From Halomonas sp. (lineage in GTDB: Bacteria; Pseudomonadota; Gammaproteobacteria; Pseudomonadales; Halomonadaceae), in the NCBI GenBank assembly GCA_007129225.1, contig SKVX01000024.1, positions 1 to 13,541 of the forward strand: DNA of 13,541 nucleotides, written 5' to 3'. Under the pieces are notes generated by a model, which was given only the letters and a program-made list of their open reading frames with translations, made no database searches and was not told the origin of the DNA. This document shows, in pieces, positions 5,970 through 13,527 of this stretch. Both the position numbers and the translations under genes were made by a program. How positions within the stretch are numbered: position 1 is the first letter of the stretch; each line of letters starts with the position of its first letter.

Positions 5970-7337
5970 ATGTCCACCCCCATCGCCCGTCGCAGCTGGC
6001 GTTCCGCCATGGCCATCTACCTGCGCGCGCCCGTGATCACCATGCTGTTCCTGGGCTTCTCCGCCGGACTCCCTTTCCTGCTGGTGTTCTCCACCCTGTC
6101 CGCCTGGCTGCGCAGCGACGGGGTGGAGGTCGCTGCCATCGGCTTCTTCTCCTGGATCGGGATCCTCTATTCCATCAAGTTCTTCTGGGCGCCCATCGTG
6201 GACCGCCTTGCCCTGCCCGTGCTGACCCGCCGGTTCGGCCAGCGACGTGGGTGGATGCTTCTGGCCCAGGCCATGATCGCCGCCGGCCTCATCGGGCTCG
6301 CCAGCCTCGACCCCAACCAGAACCTGATGATGGTGGCCGCCTTCGCCCTGCTGGTGGCCTTCGGTTCGGCCACCCAGGATATCGCCATCGATGCTTTCCG
6401 CATCGAGTCCGCCCCGGACGATATCCAGGCGGCCATGGCGTCGACCTATATCATCGGCTACCGCGGCGGCCTGCTGGCAGCCGGTGCCGGCGCCCTCTAC
6501 GTGGCGTCGTGGATCTCCTGGGAGGCCGCCTACCTGACCATGGCCGCCCTGGTGGGCATCGGCGTGATCACGGTCCTGGTGCGCCCCGAACCGGAGCGCC
6601 TTTCCCTGACGACACAGCTGATCCATGAACCCAAGGTGCGAGCCTTCATTCGCGCCAGCCGCGGCAAGCCGCGCCACCTGCGTCGCCTGGGTGCCTGGTT
6701 GATCGGTGCGGTGGTTTGCCCCTTCACCGACTTCCTCTCCCGCCATCGGCTCAAGGCGCTCTGGCTGCTGGTGTTCGTCGCGGTATTCCGCATCAGCGAT
6801 CTCGCCATGGCCTCTATGGCCAACCCGCTCTATATCGACCTGGGCTTTTCGCTGGCCACCATTGCCAATGTGACCAATGTCTTCGGTATCGCCATGAGCA
6901 TCAGCGGCGGAATCCTGGGCGGGCTGCTGGTGGCGCGATACGGAATCGGCCCAATATTGATACTGGGCGCGGCAGCAGCCACCCTCACCAACCTGCTGTT
7001 CGCCGCCCTGGCAATGGCCGGCCAGAGCCTGCCGATGCTGGTCATGGCCATCGTCGGCGACAACCTGGCCAATGGCCTGGCCAGCGCCGTATTCATCGCC
7101 TTCCTGTCGAGCCTGACATCCCGCGCCTACACGGCGACCCAGTACGCGCTCTTCTCGTCGCTGATGACTCTGCCGGGCAAGTTCTTGAGCGGTTTTGGCG
7201 GCCTTGTGGTGGCGGCAGAGGGGTACGCCACCTTCTTCGTCATTGCCACGGCCCTGGGGCTGCCCGCCATCGCACTGGCGATCTGGATCAGCCGCGACCC
7301 AGAGCTGGTGCCTCGTCCCACGGCCCCGGCCACCTGA
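5970..7337 (+). CDS. ampG: AmpG-type muropeptide permease (MFS)
   Basis: Inner-membrane major facilitator that imports GlcNAc-1,6-anhydroMurNAc-peptides for peptidoglycan recycling and so can feed AmpR-type beta-lactamase induction. The 455-residue protein is hydrophobic throughout with about 12 predicted helices. Its opening (LGFSAGLPFLLVFSTLSAWL, 28-47), the FSWIGILYSIKFFWAPIVDRL segment (60-80) and the ATQDIAIDAFRIE loop (134-146) are typical of AmpG. A basic cytoplasmic loop at about 208-255 separates the two halves. ATG 5970 is preceded by AAGGAG (5953-5958) at 11 bases. Its likely substrate source, a secreted lytic transglycosylase, is encoded at 1918-2604 in a separate unit. The neighbouring gene on the right is convergent. 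No ampC or ampR is present here. Confidence 0.9.
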   Translation: MSTPIARRSWRSAMAIYLRAPVITMLFLGFSAGLPFLLVFSTLSAWLRSDGVEVAAIGFFSWIGILYSIKFFWAPIVDRLALPVLTRRFGQRRGWMLLAQAMIAAGLIGLASLDPNQNLMMVAAFALLVAFGSATQDIAIDAFRIESAPDDIQAAMASTYIIGYRGGLLAAGAGALYVASWISWEAAYLTMAALVGIGVITVLVRPEPERLSLTTQLIHEPKVRAFIRASRGKPRHLRRLGAWLIGAVVCPFTDFLSRHRLKALWLLVFVAVFRISDLAMASMANPLYIDLGFSLATIANVTNVFGIAMSISGGILGGLLVARYGIGPILILGAAAATLTNLLFAALAMAGQSLPMLVMAIVGDNLANGLASAVFIAFLSSLTSRAYTATQYALFSSLMTLPGKFLSGFGGLVVAAEGYATFFVIATALGLPAIALAIWISRDPELVPRPTAPAT

Positions 7338-7365
7338 CATCCGGCGAATAGACGCCACATCTTGG

Positions 7366-7394
7366 CCCGCGAGTTGCCACGATAGTCTCGCGGG
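7366..7394. other. Perfect 8-bp hairpin after ampG
   Basis: CCCGCGAG (7366-7373) pairs with CTCGCGGG (7387-7394) around a 13-nt loop, 29 bp past the ampG stop. No T-tract follows; a purine-rich stretch (about 7395-7431) does. It may stabilise the ampG 3' end rather than terminate transcription. Confidence 0.4.
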
Positions 7395-7426
7395 TAGAGG
7401 GATAGGATAGAAAGAGTAGAAAGAGA

Positions 7427-7456
7427 TAAAAGCAGCGGCCTGCCGGAGCAGGACGC
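7427..7456 (-). terminator. Rho-independent terminator of the SEC-C protein gene
   Basis: On the minus strand, 6 bases past the stop, CCTGC (complement of 7448-7452) pairs with GCAGG (complement of 7439-7443) around a 4-nt loop. Three more G-C pairs lie outside one mismatch. The tail is TGCTTTTATCTCTTTC, U-rich on the minus strand only. Confidence 0.6.
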
Positions 7457-7461
7457 GTCAA

Positions 7462-9279
7462 TCAACGGGAAAGGTGGGCCTGTAGCCAGCCCAGGGCACC
7501 GGAGGTAGCCCGCCACTGGTCGCGCATCAGGGTACGGTACTGCCAGGCTTCGGCGCGGGTTCCCGGCTCGGCGACGCTGTCCTGCCCGGTGCGCACGGGT
7601 CGGGGATTCTCGGCGCATAGCATGGCCAGGGCATGTGGGTTATGACGGGCAACCTCCTGTAGCACCGCCTCGGCTTCCTCTTCCTGCGAGAGGCGATAGA
7701 GGGCCAGCGCCCGCCCCATCAGCATGCCCAGCACAGGCGCCTCTTCAAGCCGTGTTTCGGTTAACGCCAGCGCTTCCTGGTCACGTCCTTCGCGCAGGAG
7801 CTGGTCGAGGACCAGTTCCTGCAGCCCCAGGCTGTCCTGGTCATCCAGCGTCAGCAGACGCTCGGCCAGCCGGCGCGAGCGTTCCCGGGCGCCGCGCTCC
7901 ATGCCCACCACCAGCGCCAGTCCGGTACGCAACAGCACCGCGTTGTCGGCGCTGTCCCACAGGAAGGGGCCATCACCCTCGCCACGGATGCGTTCGAGCC
8001 AGCGTTCCAGCCGGTCGGCAAGCGGCTCGAACAGGCTCGGTGACATCCATGGCAGGCTGCCGAAGCGGCTGGTCAGCGCCAACGCCAGCGCCTGAACCAC
8101 GCGAGGTGAATCGAGCCATTCGGGGTGAGCACAGAGCTGGCGCAACCAGGTGCCGGCTTCGACCCAGGGCTCACCCTCGAAGCCCAGCGCACTCTCCTCA
8201 TCGACCGCCACCTCGAAATGTACCTGCCAGGCGGCAAAGAGCGTGTCCTCACGGGCACTGCTGTGATACGCCAGCTCGCCTTCGGCGCTGTGGCGAATAT
8301 CAAGACCCGGCGCCGGCGGCAGCTCGGCCAGCAGGGCCTGCAGCGCTGCCAGGGGCTCCGCCAGGTCCTCCTCGGCGTTGAGCAACTGGTCGGCCAGGGT
8401 GGCTCCCGGGTTCTCGGCCAGGTCGGCCAGGAACTGCATCTGGTCGGGCTCCAGCTCGCCCTGTCGCTCCAGTCGACGGAACCAGAAGCGCGCTCGTTCC
8501 GCGGCTTCTTGCTCATGGCCTTCGTGGAGCAGCAGCATGGCTTCGATATAGGCCAGGGTGGGTGAGTCGGGTAGCGCCTGCTGGGCGCGCACGAAGGCCT
8601 CCCTGGCGCTGTCCAGGTCGTCGCTGTCCAGGTGCATCAGGCAGAGACGCTCCAGGGCCACGCCGCGAAGAAACAACGGGCCCCGCTCCAGCACTTCGTC
8701 GAGCAGGTCGGCTCGCTTGCGGTTGAAGCCACGCTCCTGATAGAGATCGACCAGTAGCTCGAAGGCAGGCTCTGCCTGTATCGGCAGCCGCGACCAGTCG
8801 CCGCGATGAAACAATGACTCCAGTATCTGCTGGGCACGCCCCCGCTGACCGGTCTCCGCGGCGATCAGGCCGGCCTCGAGCAGGGCCTGGGCCGGGGCGC
8901 GCCCGCTCGCCAAGGCAGCCTTGAGCGTCGGCCCCTTCCAGTCACGCAGCGACAGCATCCACATGAGATGATCCGGCACGTCGGCAGGCATCGCCACCGC
9001 ACCACAGCAGTGCTTGGTCTTGCGTCCGGAGTCGCACCAGCAGGGCTCATTGCGCCCCGGTCGTGCCAGGGGCTCGCAGGCAAAGCCGGCACGCTCGAGC
9101 GGGGTCTGACACCACAGCTCGGGAGCCAGTGCCTGGGCCATGGCCAGGTCGCCGCCCATCAGCACGGCGCCCTCCTCCCTTGCCCAGGCCATGAACGCCG
9201 GATACTGCTCGTCATCACGGATCGCCGCCAGCGCCCCCGAGGCAAAGCCCAGAAGCTGTTCCACCCATACTGCCAGCAT
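7462..9279 (-). CDS. SEC-C zinc-motif protein with helical TPR-like repeats
   Basis: A large protein of 605 residues with no signal peptide. Near the N-terminus is a SEC-C zinc motif, GRNEPCWCDSGRKTKHCCG (75-93), of the C-x-C-x8-C-C form with Cys80, Cys82, Cys91 and Cys92. This is the motif at the SecA C-terminus and in many proteins of unknown role. The rest is leucine/alanine/glutamate-rich helices, with tandem helix pairs at about 115-270 and 460-570 that look TPR-like (for example LDSDDLDSAREAFVRAQQALPDSP). No catalytic motif is recognised, and a protein-interaction role is inferred. ATG 9279 is preferred over ATG 9309: it has GGAG 6 bases upstream, while 9309 has no ribosome binding site and abuts the predicted -10 element. 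The gene stands alone, convergent with ampG, and ends at a terminator. Confidence 0.8.
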   Translation of the reverse strand: MLAVWVEQLLGFASGALAAIRDDEQYPAFMAWAREEGAVLMGGDLAMAQALAPELWCQTPLERAGFACEPLARPGRNEPCWCDSGRKTKHCCGAVAMPADVPDHLMWMLSLRDWKGPTLKAALASGRAPAQALLEAGLIAAETGQRGRAQQILESLFHRGDWSRLPIQAEPAFELLVDLYQERGFNRKRADLLDEVLERGPLFLRGVALERLCLMHLDSDDLDSAREAFVRAQQALPDSPTLAYIEAMLLLHEGHEQEAAERARFWFRRLERQGELEPDQMQFLADLAENPGATLADQLLNAEEDLAEPLAALQALLAELPPAPGLDIRHSAEGELAYHSSAREDTLFAAWQVHFEVAVDEESALGFEGEPWVEAGTWLRQLCAHPEWLDSPRVVQALALALTSRFGSLPWMSPSLFEPLADRLERWLERIRGEGDGPFLWDSADNAVLLRTGLALVVGMERGARERSRRLAERLLTLDDQDSLGLQELVLDQLLREGRDQEALALTETRLEEAPVLGMLMGRALALYRLSQEEEAEAVLQEVARHNPHALAMLCAENPRPVRTGQDSVAEPGTRAEAWQYRTLMRDQWRATSGALGWLQAHLSR

Positions 9280-9309
9280 CGCCGTCTCCGCCAATCCCGA
9301 AAGCCGCAT

Positions 9310-9318
9310 ATTCTAACA
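9310..9318 (-). promoter_or_regulatory. Extended -10 promoter of the SEC-C protein gene
   Basis: The minus strand reads TGTTAGAAT, an extended -10 with a 5/6 hexamer. Transcription would begin near 9303, inside the longer reading frame, which supports the start at 9279. The -35 region is weak, as is common for extended -10 promoters. Confidence 0.45.
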
Positions 9319-9385
9319 GGGAAGCGCCGCTTCATGTGGCTTGCAAATGCATGTTCAAGCACCTGGCCTTGGGTCGCCTCCTCAG

Positions 9386-9658
9386 GGAAATGCTGCACAA
9401 ATCGACGAGCGAGATGAAGCGGCTAGGTTCGTTCCCGACGAACCAACGCACTTCCCACATCCCTGTGGGTCGCAAGGCGCACGGAGCACAGAACCGAGCG
9501 TAGCGACAAACAGCCGGAGGCTGGCCCCGAAGGGGCGAGAAGCCGAAGGCTGCGAGTCAACCGGAGCATATGGGGTATATGTGAGGATCCGACGGTCCGA
9601 CGCTTCGGCACCGCGCAACGCAGCGATTCGCTCGCACAGTCATTTGTGCAGTGTTTCC
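9386..9658. mobile_element. 273-bp MITE-like element, no coding capacity
   Basis: The ends are 17-bp inverted repeats: GGAAATGCTGCACAAAT (9386-9402) and the complement of ATTTGTGCAGTGTTTCC (9642-9658), identical at 15 of 17 positions. Both ends are flanked by TCAG (9382-9385 and 9659-9662), a 4-bp target duplication. The interior has several hairpins: 9426-9444 (7-bp stem), 9454-9469 (6 bp), 9524-9536 (5 bp) and 9567-9581 (5 bp). It carries no credible gene. TGCACAAAT-type ends and a 4-bp duplication recall IS5-family elements, so it is probably mobilised in trans by such a transposase. That family link is inferred. It sits directly after the stop of the kinase gene. The 69 bp between it and the SEC-C gene promoter show nothing recognisable. 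Confidence 0.7.
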
Positions 9659-10903
9659 TCAGCCCCGCGCCCACTCCAGTAATGGCCGGGTACGGGCATG
9701 CATATCCAGCCTTGCCCCGAGACGCACGAGATTCCAGTAGTGGCCATTGAGGGTGCGCGACAGCAGCAGGATGTCGGCCGGGGGCTGAAGCCTGTCCATG
9801 GCCGCCCACACCTTCGGGCTGAGCTCCCGCAGCCGGCGATGCATTCGAACGTCGGAAAAGTCCTGTTCGCCCGGTTCAAATAGCGGCACCACCGCCTCTG
9901 CTGCCTCGCGATACAGCGCCAGCGGCGCCCCCTGGCCCTGGCGTCCACCGAGCTGTCGCAGGGCATCATCCATGGCCATGGGATCGTCGGCCAGGGCGGC
10001 ATCGAGCAGCGCCATCATCGCCTTCAGGTGGGCATCGGCGACCGGTATTACTGCCCCCAGGTCATAGATCACCAGCCGCCCCTGGTCGTCGGCGGCGAAG
10101 TTGCCGGCATGGGGGTCGGCATGCAGCTCGCGGTGGGTAAACAGCTCCTCGGTGAGCCAGTCGGCCAAGGTAGTGGCGATACGCTGGCGCGTAGCGTCAT
10201 CCCCGACCTCCAGTTCACGCAGGGGCGTACCGCTCACATGGCGCATGGCCAGTACCCGGGGCCCGGACAGTTCGGGAAGCGGCTCGGGAATCACCAGACC
10301 ATCGAGATGCGCATAGCGCTCCCGGTAGCGCGCCAGGGCGCGAGCCTCGGCCTGGTAGTCCAGCTCGCTGCGCAGACTGGCGGCGAGCTCCTCGAACAGC
10401 GCATCGAGCCGTGCCTGGGGCACCTTGAGCCAGCGCCCGAGCCGCATCATGCGCCGTACCTGCGCCAGGTCACCCTCGAGGATCTCGGGTAGCCCCGGAT
10501 ACTGCACCTTGAGCACCAGGGTCTCGCCGTCATGGGTCACCGCCCGATGCACCTGCCCCATGGAGGCGCTGGCGAAGGGGCGCGGCTCGATCTCGCGAAA
10601 CAGCGTATCCGGATCACCGTACTGCTCGACCAGGACGCGCCGGATGCCCTCCCAGGGCATGGGCTCGGCCTGCCGCTGGAGCCGGGCCAGTTCATCCACG
10701 AGATCCGGCGGCAGCAGGTCGTCCCACTGCGCCATGATCTGAGCCAGCTTCATCGCCGGCCCCTTCAGTTCGGAGAGCCCCTCGAACAGCGCTTCGCCCA
10801 GCGCACGCCAGTCGGCCTGACCGCCGAGACGCGTACGAATCACGGCGCCACCCGTGCGGGCGCCAAGGCCCAGCAGACGTCGTGTTCTCCCGCGTTCGCG
10901 CAT
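9659..10903 (-). CDS. ABC1/AarF/UbiB-family atypical kinase
   Basis: Member of the UbiB/ADCK protein-kinase-like family, associated with ubiquinone synthesis or lipid-linked functions; the exact substrate is unknown. The protein has 414 residues. The family KxGQ motif appears as KLAQ (52-55, in GPAMKLAQ), the glycine-rich-loop equivalent as FASASMGQVHRA (110-121), the ATP-binding lysine as Lys132 in VLKVQ, the catalytic loop as HADPHAGN (261-268) and the metal-binding DLG as 281-283. The canonical ubiB lies with ubiE and ubiJ and has C-terminal membrane helices. This protein has neither, so it is a paralogue and I give no symbol. ATG 10903 with GAAGGAG 9 bases upstream is chosen; the frame stays open to 11020 but that extension has no initiation signal. 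The stop codon lies in the target duplication of the adjacent MITE. Divergent from topB. Confidence 0.88.
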   Translation of the reverse strand: MRERGRTRRLLGLGARTGGAVIRTRLGGQADWRALGEALFEGLSELKGPAMKLAQIMAQWDDLLPPDLVDELARLQRQAEPMPWEGIRRVLVEQYGDPDTLFREIEPRPFASASMGQVHRAVTHDGETLVLKVQYPGLPEILEGDLAQVRRMMRLGRWLKVPQARLDALFEELAASLRSELDYQAEARALARYRERYAHLDGLVIPEPLPELSGPRVLAMRHVSGTPLRELEVGDDATRQRIATTLADWLTEELFTHRELHADPHAGNFAADDQGRLVIYDLGAVIPVADAHLKAMMALLDAALADDPMAMDDALRQLGGRQGQGAPLALYREAAEAVVPLFEPGEQDFSDVRMHRRLRELSPKVWAAMDRLQPPADILLLSRTLNGHYWNLVRLGARLDMHARTRPLLEWARG

Positions 10904-10925
10904 ATCGTCACTCTCCTTCGCTTGC

Positions 10926-10960
10926 CTCGAAAAGGTTGCCTCGAAACGTTGATCTCGAAG
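10926..10960. repeat. Three 14-bp-period CTCGAA repeats in the kinase/topB divergent region
   Basis: CTCGAAA at 10926 and 10940 and CTCGAAG at 10954 are exactly 14 bp apart. The last overlaps an inverted repeat TTGATC-N11-GATCAA (10949-10971). They lie 23-57 bp upstream of the kinase ATG. The period is not a multiple of three, which argues against coding repeats. They may be operator sites. The rest of the gap (10972-11069) is relatively AT-rich and probably holds the divergent promoters, but I cannot fix either one. Confidence 0.5.
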
Positions 10961-11069
10961 CGCCAGATCAATGATACAGGAATTGTACAACGAGAAATCA
11001 TGACAGCCTCTGGCGGACATTACCCATTACTGTAAGAATGTCCATACCTTGGACTTCCGTGGCACCCAC

Positions 11070-12995
11070 ATGCGACTGATCATTGCCGAAAAACCCAGCC
11101 TCGCCCGGGCCATCGCCGACGCCCTGCCGGGCAGTGCTCGACGTGAAGAAGGCGCCCTGCACGCCGGCGACACCGTGGTCACCTGGTGTCTCGGACACCT
11201 GCTGGAGCAGGCGCCGCCCGACGCATACGACCCCGCCTATAAACAGTGGCGGCTGGACCACCTGCCGATCCTTCCCGAGCGCTGGAAGCTCGCCCCCCGC
11301 CCCAAGGCCCGGGGGCAGCTGGCGGTGATCCGTCGACTACTGAAGGGCGCGCGCGAGGTGGTGCATGCGGGAGACCCCGACCGGGAGGGGCAGCTGCTGG
11401 TGCAGGAAGTCATCGAGCACCTGGGCTGGAAGGGCCCGGTATCGCGCCTGCTGGTCAGCGACCTCAACCGCCCGGCGGTAGCGCGCTCCCTGGCCTGCCT
11501 GGAGGACAACAGCCGCTATCACGCGCTGTATCGAGCCGCCGAGTCCCGGGCCCGGGCCGACTGGCTCTATGGTATCAACCTCACTCGGGCCTGGACCTTG
11601 ACCGGACGACAGGCCGGCCACGACGGGGTGCTCTCAGTCGGCCGCGTTCAGACGCCGGTGCTGGGGCTTGTGGTCCGCCGCGACGCGGAAATCCGCGACT
11701 TCATCCCCTACCCCTTCCATGTGCTGTGGGTCGACCTCGCCGTCTCCGCTGGACAGCTACGCGCCTGGTGGCAGCCTGCCGAGACGCACCGCCTGGACAA
11801 GCAGGGGCGACTGCTCGAACGTGCCCCCCCAGAAGCCCTGGCCGCTCGCCTGCCCGGCGCCGAGGGCCGCCTGGCCTCCCTCGACGCTCGCCAGAAGCGC
11901 CAAGCCGCCCCACTGCCCTATTCGCTCTCGGCGCTGCAGGTGGACGCCGCCCGCCGCTTCGGGCTCTCGGCCAAGGGGGTGCTGGATATCTGCCAGCGTC
12001 TCTATGAGCGCCACAAGCTGATCACCTACCCCCGCTCCGACTGTCGCTATCTGCCCGAGGATCATCTTCCCCAGGCACGCCGCACCCTGGAGAGCGCCTG
12101 TCACAGTGATGCCACGCTGCAGCAGTGGTTTGCCGGAGCGGATTTCACGCTGCGCTCCAAGGCCTGGAACGACAAAAAGGTGGGCGCCCACCACGCCCTG
12201 GCACCCACTGGCAAGCCGGCGGACCTGGGGCGGTTGGAGAAGGCCGAGGCCGATGTCTTCCGGTTGATAGCCCGCAATGTTCTCGCACAGTTCTACCCCG
12301 CCCTGGAGACCCGCGAGGTAAAGGCCGAGTTCGTGATTCTCGAAGAGCGCTTCCGGGCCAGCGGGCAGGTACTGCTGCAGCCCGGCTGGAAGCCGCTGTT
12401 CACCACCCGCGATGAAGCGCCGCCGCTGCCACCGCTCAGCGAAGGAGAAGCCTGTCGAGTAACGGACTGTGCCGTCGAGGATCGCGAGACCCGTCCCCCG
12501 GAACCCTTCACCGATGCCGGCCTGATCAAGGCGATGATGAACATCGCACGCTATGTCGACGACCCGGCCGTTCGGCGCACGCTGCGCGAACACGACGGAC
12601 TCGGCACCGAAGCGACTCGTGCCGGCATCATCGAGACCCTGCTGGAACGGGGCTATCTGGTCCGTTGCAACAAGGCGTTGCGCGCCACACGGCTGGGCAG
12701 CGGCTTGATCGCTTCGCTACCCGAGGCGGCCTCCCGCCCCGAGCGCACCGCACTGTGGGAGCAACGGCTGGGCGCCATCGCCGAGCAGGACGCCGACCCC
12801 GCTCCCTTCATGGCCTCGCTGATCGCCGACCTGCAAGCGCTGCTGGCCAGCACCGATGCCGCACGGCTGCGCAGCGCCATGGCGGAAGCTCAGGGAGAAG
12901 CGGTGCCGACCGTGTCGGCGTCCCGTGGAAGCAGCAGCAAGCCCCGCCGCAGCAGGAGCCGAGCCGCGCCCACGCGCAAGCGACGCACCCGCTGA
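11070..12995 (+). CDS. topB: DNA topoisomerase III
   Basis: Type IA topoisomerase that relaxes negative supercoils and decatenates DNA through a transient tyrosine-DNA bond to single strands. It has 641 residues against 653 in E. coli and is strongly similar along its length. The TOPRIM domain occupies the N-terminus, with Glu7 in IIAEKPSLARAI and the metal triad in HAGDPDREG (Asp102, Asp104, Glu106). The segment ADWLYGINLTRA and the LSVGRVQTPVLGLVVRR motif follow. The catalytic tyrosine is Tyr320 in LITYPRSDCRYLPEDH, and DGLGTEATRAGIIE lies near the end. The last about 25 residues are a basic Ser/Arg/Lys tail, as in other TopB proteins. ATG 11070 is chosen because MRLIIAEKPS aligns with the E. 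coli start; an upstream in-frame TTG at 11049 would add seven residues. No strong ribosome binding site is seen. Confidence 0.96.
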   Translation: MRLIIAEKPSLARAIADALPGSARREEGALHAGDTVVTWCLGHLLEQAPPDAYDPAYKQWRLDHLPILPERWKLAPRPKARGQLAVIRRLLKGAREVVHAGDPDREGQLLVQEVIEHLGWKGPVSRLLVSDLNRPAVARSLACLEDNSRYHALYRAAESRARADWLYGINLTRAWTLTGRQAGHDGVLSVGRVQTPVLGLVVRRDAEIRDFIPYPFHVLWVDLAVSAGQLRAWWQPAETHRLDKQGRLLERAPPEALAARLPGAEGRLASLDARQKRQAAPLPYSLSALQVDAARRFGLSAKGVLDICQRLYERHKLITYPRSDCRYLPEDHLPQARRTLESACHSDATLQQWFAGADFTLRSKAWNDKKVGAHHALAPTGKPADLGRLEKAEADVFRLIARNVLAQFYPALETREVKAEFVILEERFRASGQVLLQPGWKPLFTTRDEAPPLPPLSEGEACRVTDCAVEDRETRPPEPFTDAGLIKAMMNIARYVDDPAVRRTLREHDGLGTEATRAGIIETLLERGYLVRCNKALRATRLGSGLIASLPEAASRPERTALWEQRLGAIAEQDADPAPFMASLIADLQALLASTDAARLRSAMAEAQGEAVPTVSASRGSSSKPRRSRSRAAPTRKRRTR

Positions 12996-13002
12996 TCAAG
13001 GG

Positions 13003-13206
13003 TCAGCCTTTCCGCAATAGCAATCCGATACCGGCGACGGCGGCAACGGCACCGGAAATTAACAGCCATAGTGTGGAATCGGTGAATCGGCCAGTGAATG
13101 TCTCGTACACCTGATCCTCGAGGCCCTGGGAAGATTGGTATCCGAAATAGAGCAAGATCGCACCGACCACGAGAAGTACAAGGCCGATGATCTGGTGGGT
13201 CGACAT
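13003..13206 (-). CDS. Small DUF3185-like membrane protein
   Basis: A 67-residue protein with two membrane helices, at about 5-23 and 46-64, joined by a polar loop containing SQGLEDQVYETFTGRFTD (26-43). This resembles the loop (QVSETFTG, then TDKSIW) of the DUF3185 family, whose function is unknown. The ATG at 13206 has AGGAG 8 bases upstream. The frame remains open farther upstream, but without an initiation signal. The stop lies 7 bp from the convergent end of topB, leaving no room for a terminator between them. Confidence 0.8.
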   Translation of the reverse strand: MSTHQIIGLVLLVVGAILLYFGYQSSQGLEDQVYETFTGRFTDSTLWLLISGAVAAVAGIGLLLRKG

Positions 13207-13385
13207 AGGGGTCACTCCTGTTTCTGCTGAGGTATCGGGAGGCATCCACCCGTTCAGAGGGGCCCGGGGTGTACGACGCTTGTACATTGCCCACCCGCTC
13301 GCCATATTGAACCATAGTAGTAGCAACATTATCTGTTCAGAATCCGACGCTGAACTCAACGGCACGCAACCTACTGAAAACCTTA
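13207..13385. other. Upstream region of the DUF3185-like gene
   Basis: AT-richer intergenic DNA. It contains an inverted repeat GTTCAG-N9-CTGAAC (13335-13355) and a third GTTCAG at 13252. On the minus strand a GATAAT -10-like hexamer lies nearby (complement of 13328-13333), but no -35 is suitably spaced. No gene is supported. Confidence 0.3.
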
Positions 13386-13527
13386 GGCTATGTACGAAAA
13401 GTCGGCGAGCGAAGGTCAGGCAAGGCAAAAATTGGCGATAAAGCGGAGTTTACGGGGGTGTAAATAAGCATTTTGAGCCGATTTTTAACGCCGCATGATC
13501 GAGCGCAGGCAGTTTTCGTACAAAGCC
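13386..13527. mobile_element. 142-bp MITE-like element with flanking TA
   Basis: The ends match as inverted repeats: GGCTATGTACGAAAA (13386-13400) and the complement of TTTTCGTACAAAGCC (13513-13527), 14 of 15 positions. TA lies on each side (13384-13385 and 13528-13529). Inside, AAAAATTGGC (13427-13436) pairs with GCCGATTTTT (13477-13486) with one G-T pair, and TTTAC/GTAAA (13449-13453 with 13460-13464) forms another stem, so the whole unit can fold on itself. It has no coding capacity. The parent transposase family is uncertain. Confidence 0.6.

Noticed and set aside
5192..6628. 478-codon plus-strand frame running antisense to rfaH and then through ampG in another frame
   Set aside because: It crosses two well-identified genes and their promoter region and resembles no known protein; a GC-bias artefact.
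5916..7358. 480-codon minus-strand frame opposite ampG
   Set aside because: His/Gly/Gln-rich composition typical of an antisense shadow; ampG is clear on the plus strand.
9426..9581. Serial short hairpins considered as a CRISPR array
   Set aside because: The hairpin sequences differ from one another, with no repeated unit or regular spacer length, and they lie inside an element with matching ends.
9341..9682. Open frames within the 9386-9658 element
   Set aside because: They are arginine/serine/proline-rich, start outside the element and cross its repeats; no protein family is recognisable.
10904..11020. 39-codon extension of the ABC1-type kinase
   Set aside because: No ribosome binding site, non-conserved-looking sequence with 14-bp repeats, and a well-placed GAAGGAG at the ATG of 10903.
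11474..11485. GGCGGTAGCGCG, one base from the ops pause element recognised by RfaH
   Set aside because: It lies inside topB and encodes conserved-looking residues, and it lacks the T of the terminal TG of ops. RfaH sites belong in operon leaders, so chance is likely.
11757..12593. 278-codon minus-strand frame opposite topB
   Set aside because: Antisense shadow of a strongly conserved gene.
13207..13428. N-terminal extension of the DUF3185-like frame
   Set aside because: It runs across AT-rich intergenic DNA and into the right-hand MITE; the ATG at 13206 has AGGAG 8 bases upstream and gives a complete two-helix protein.
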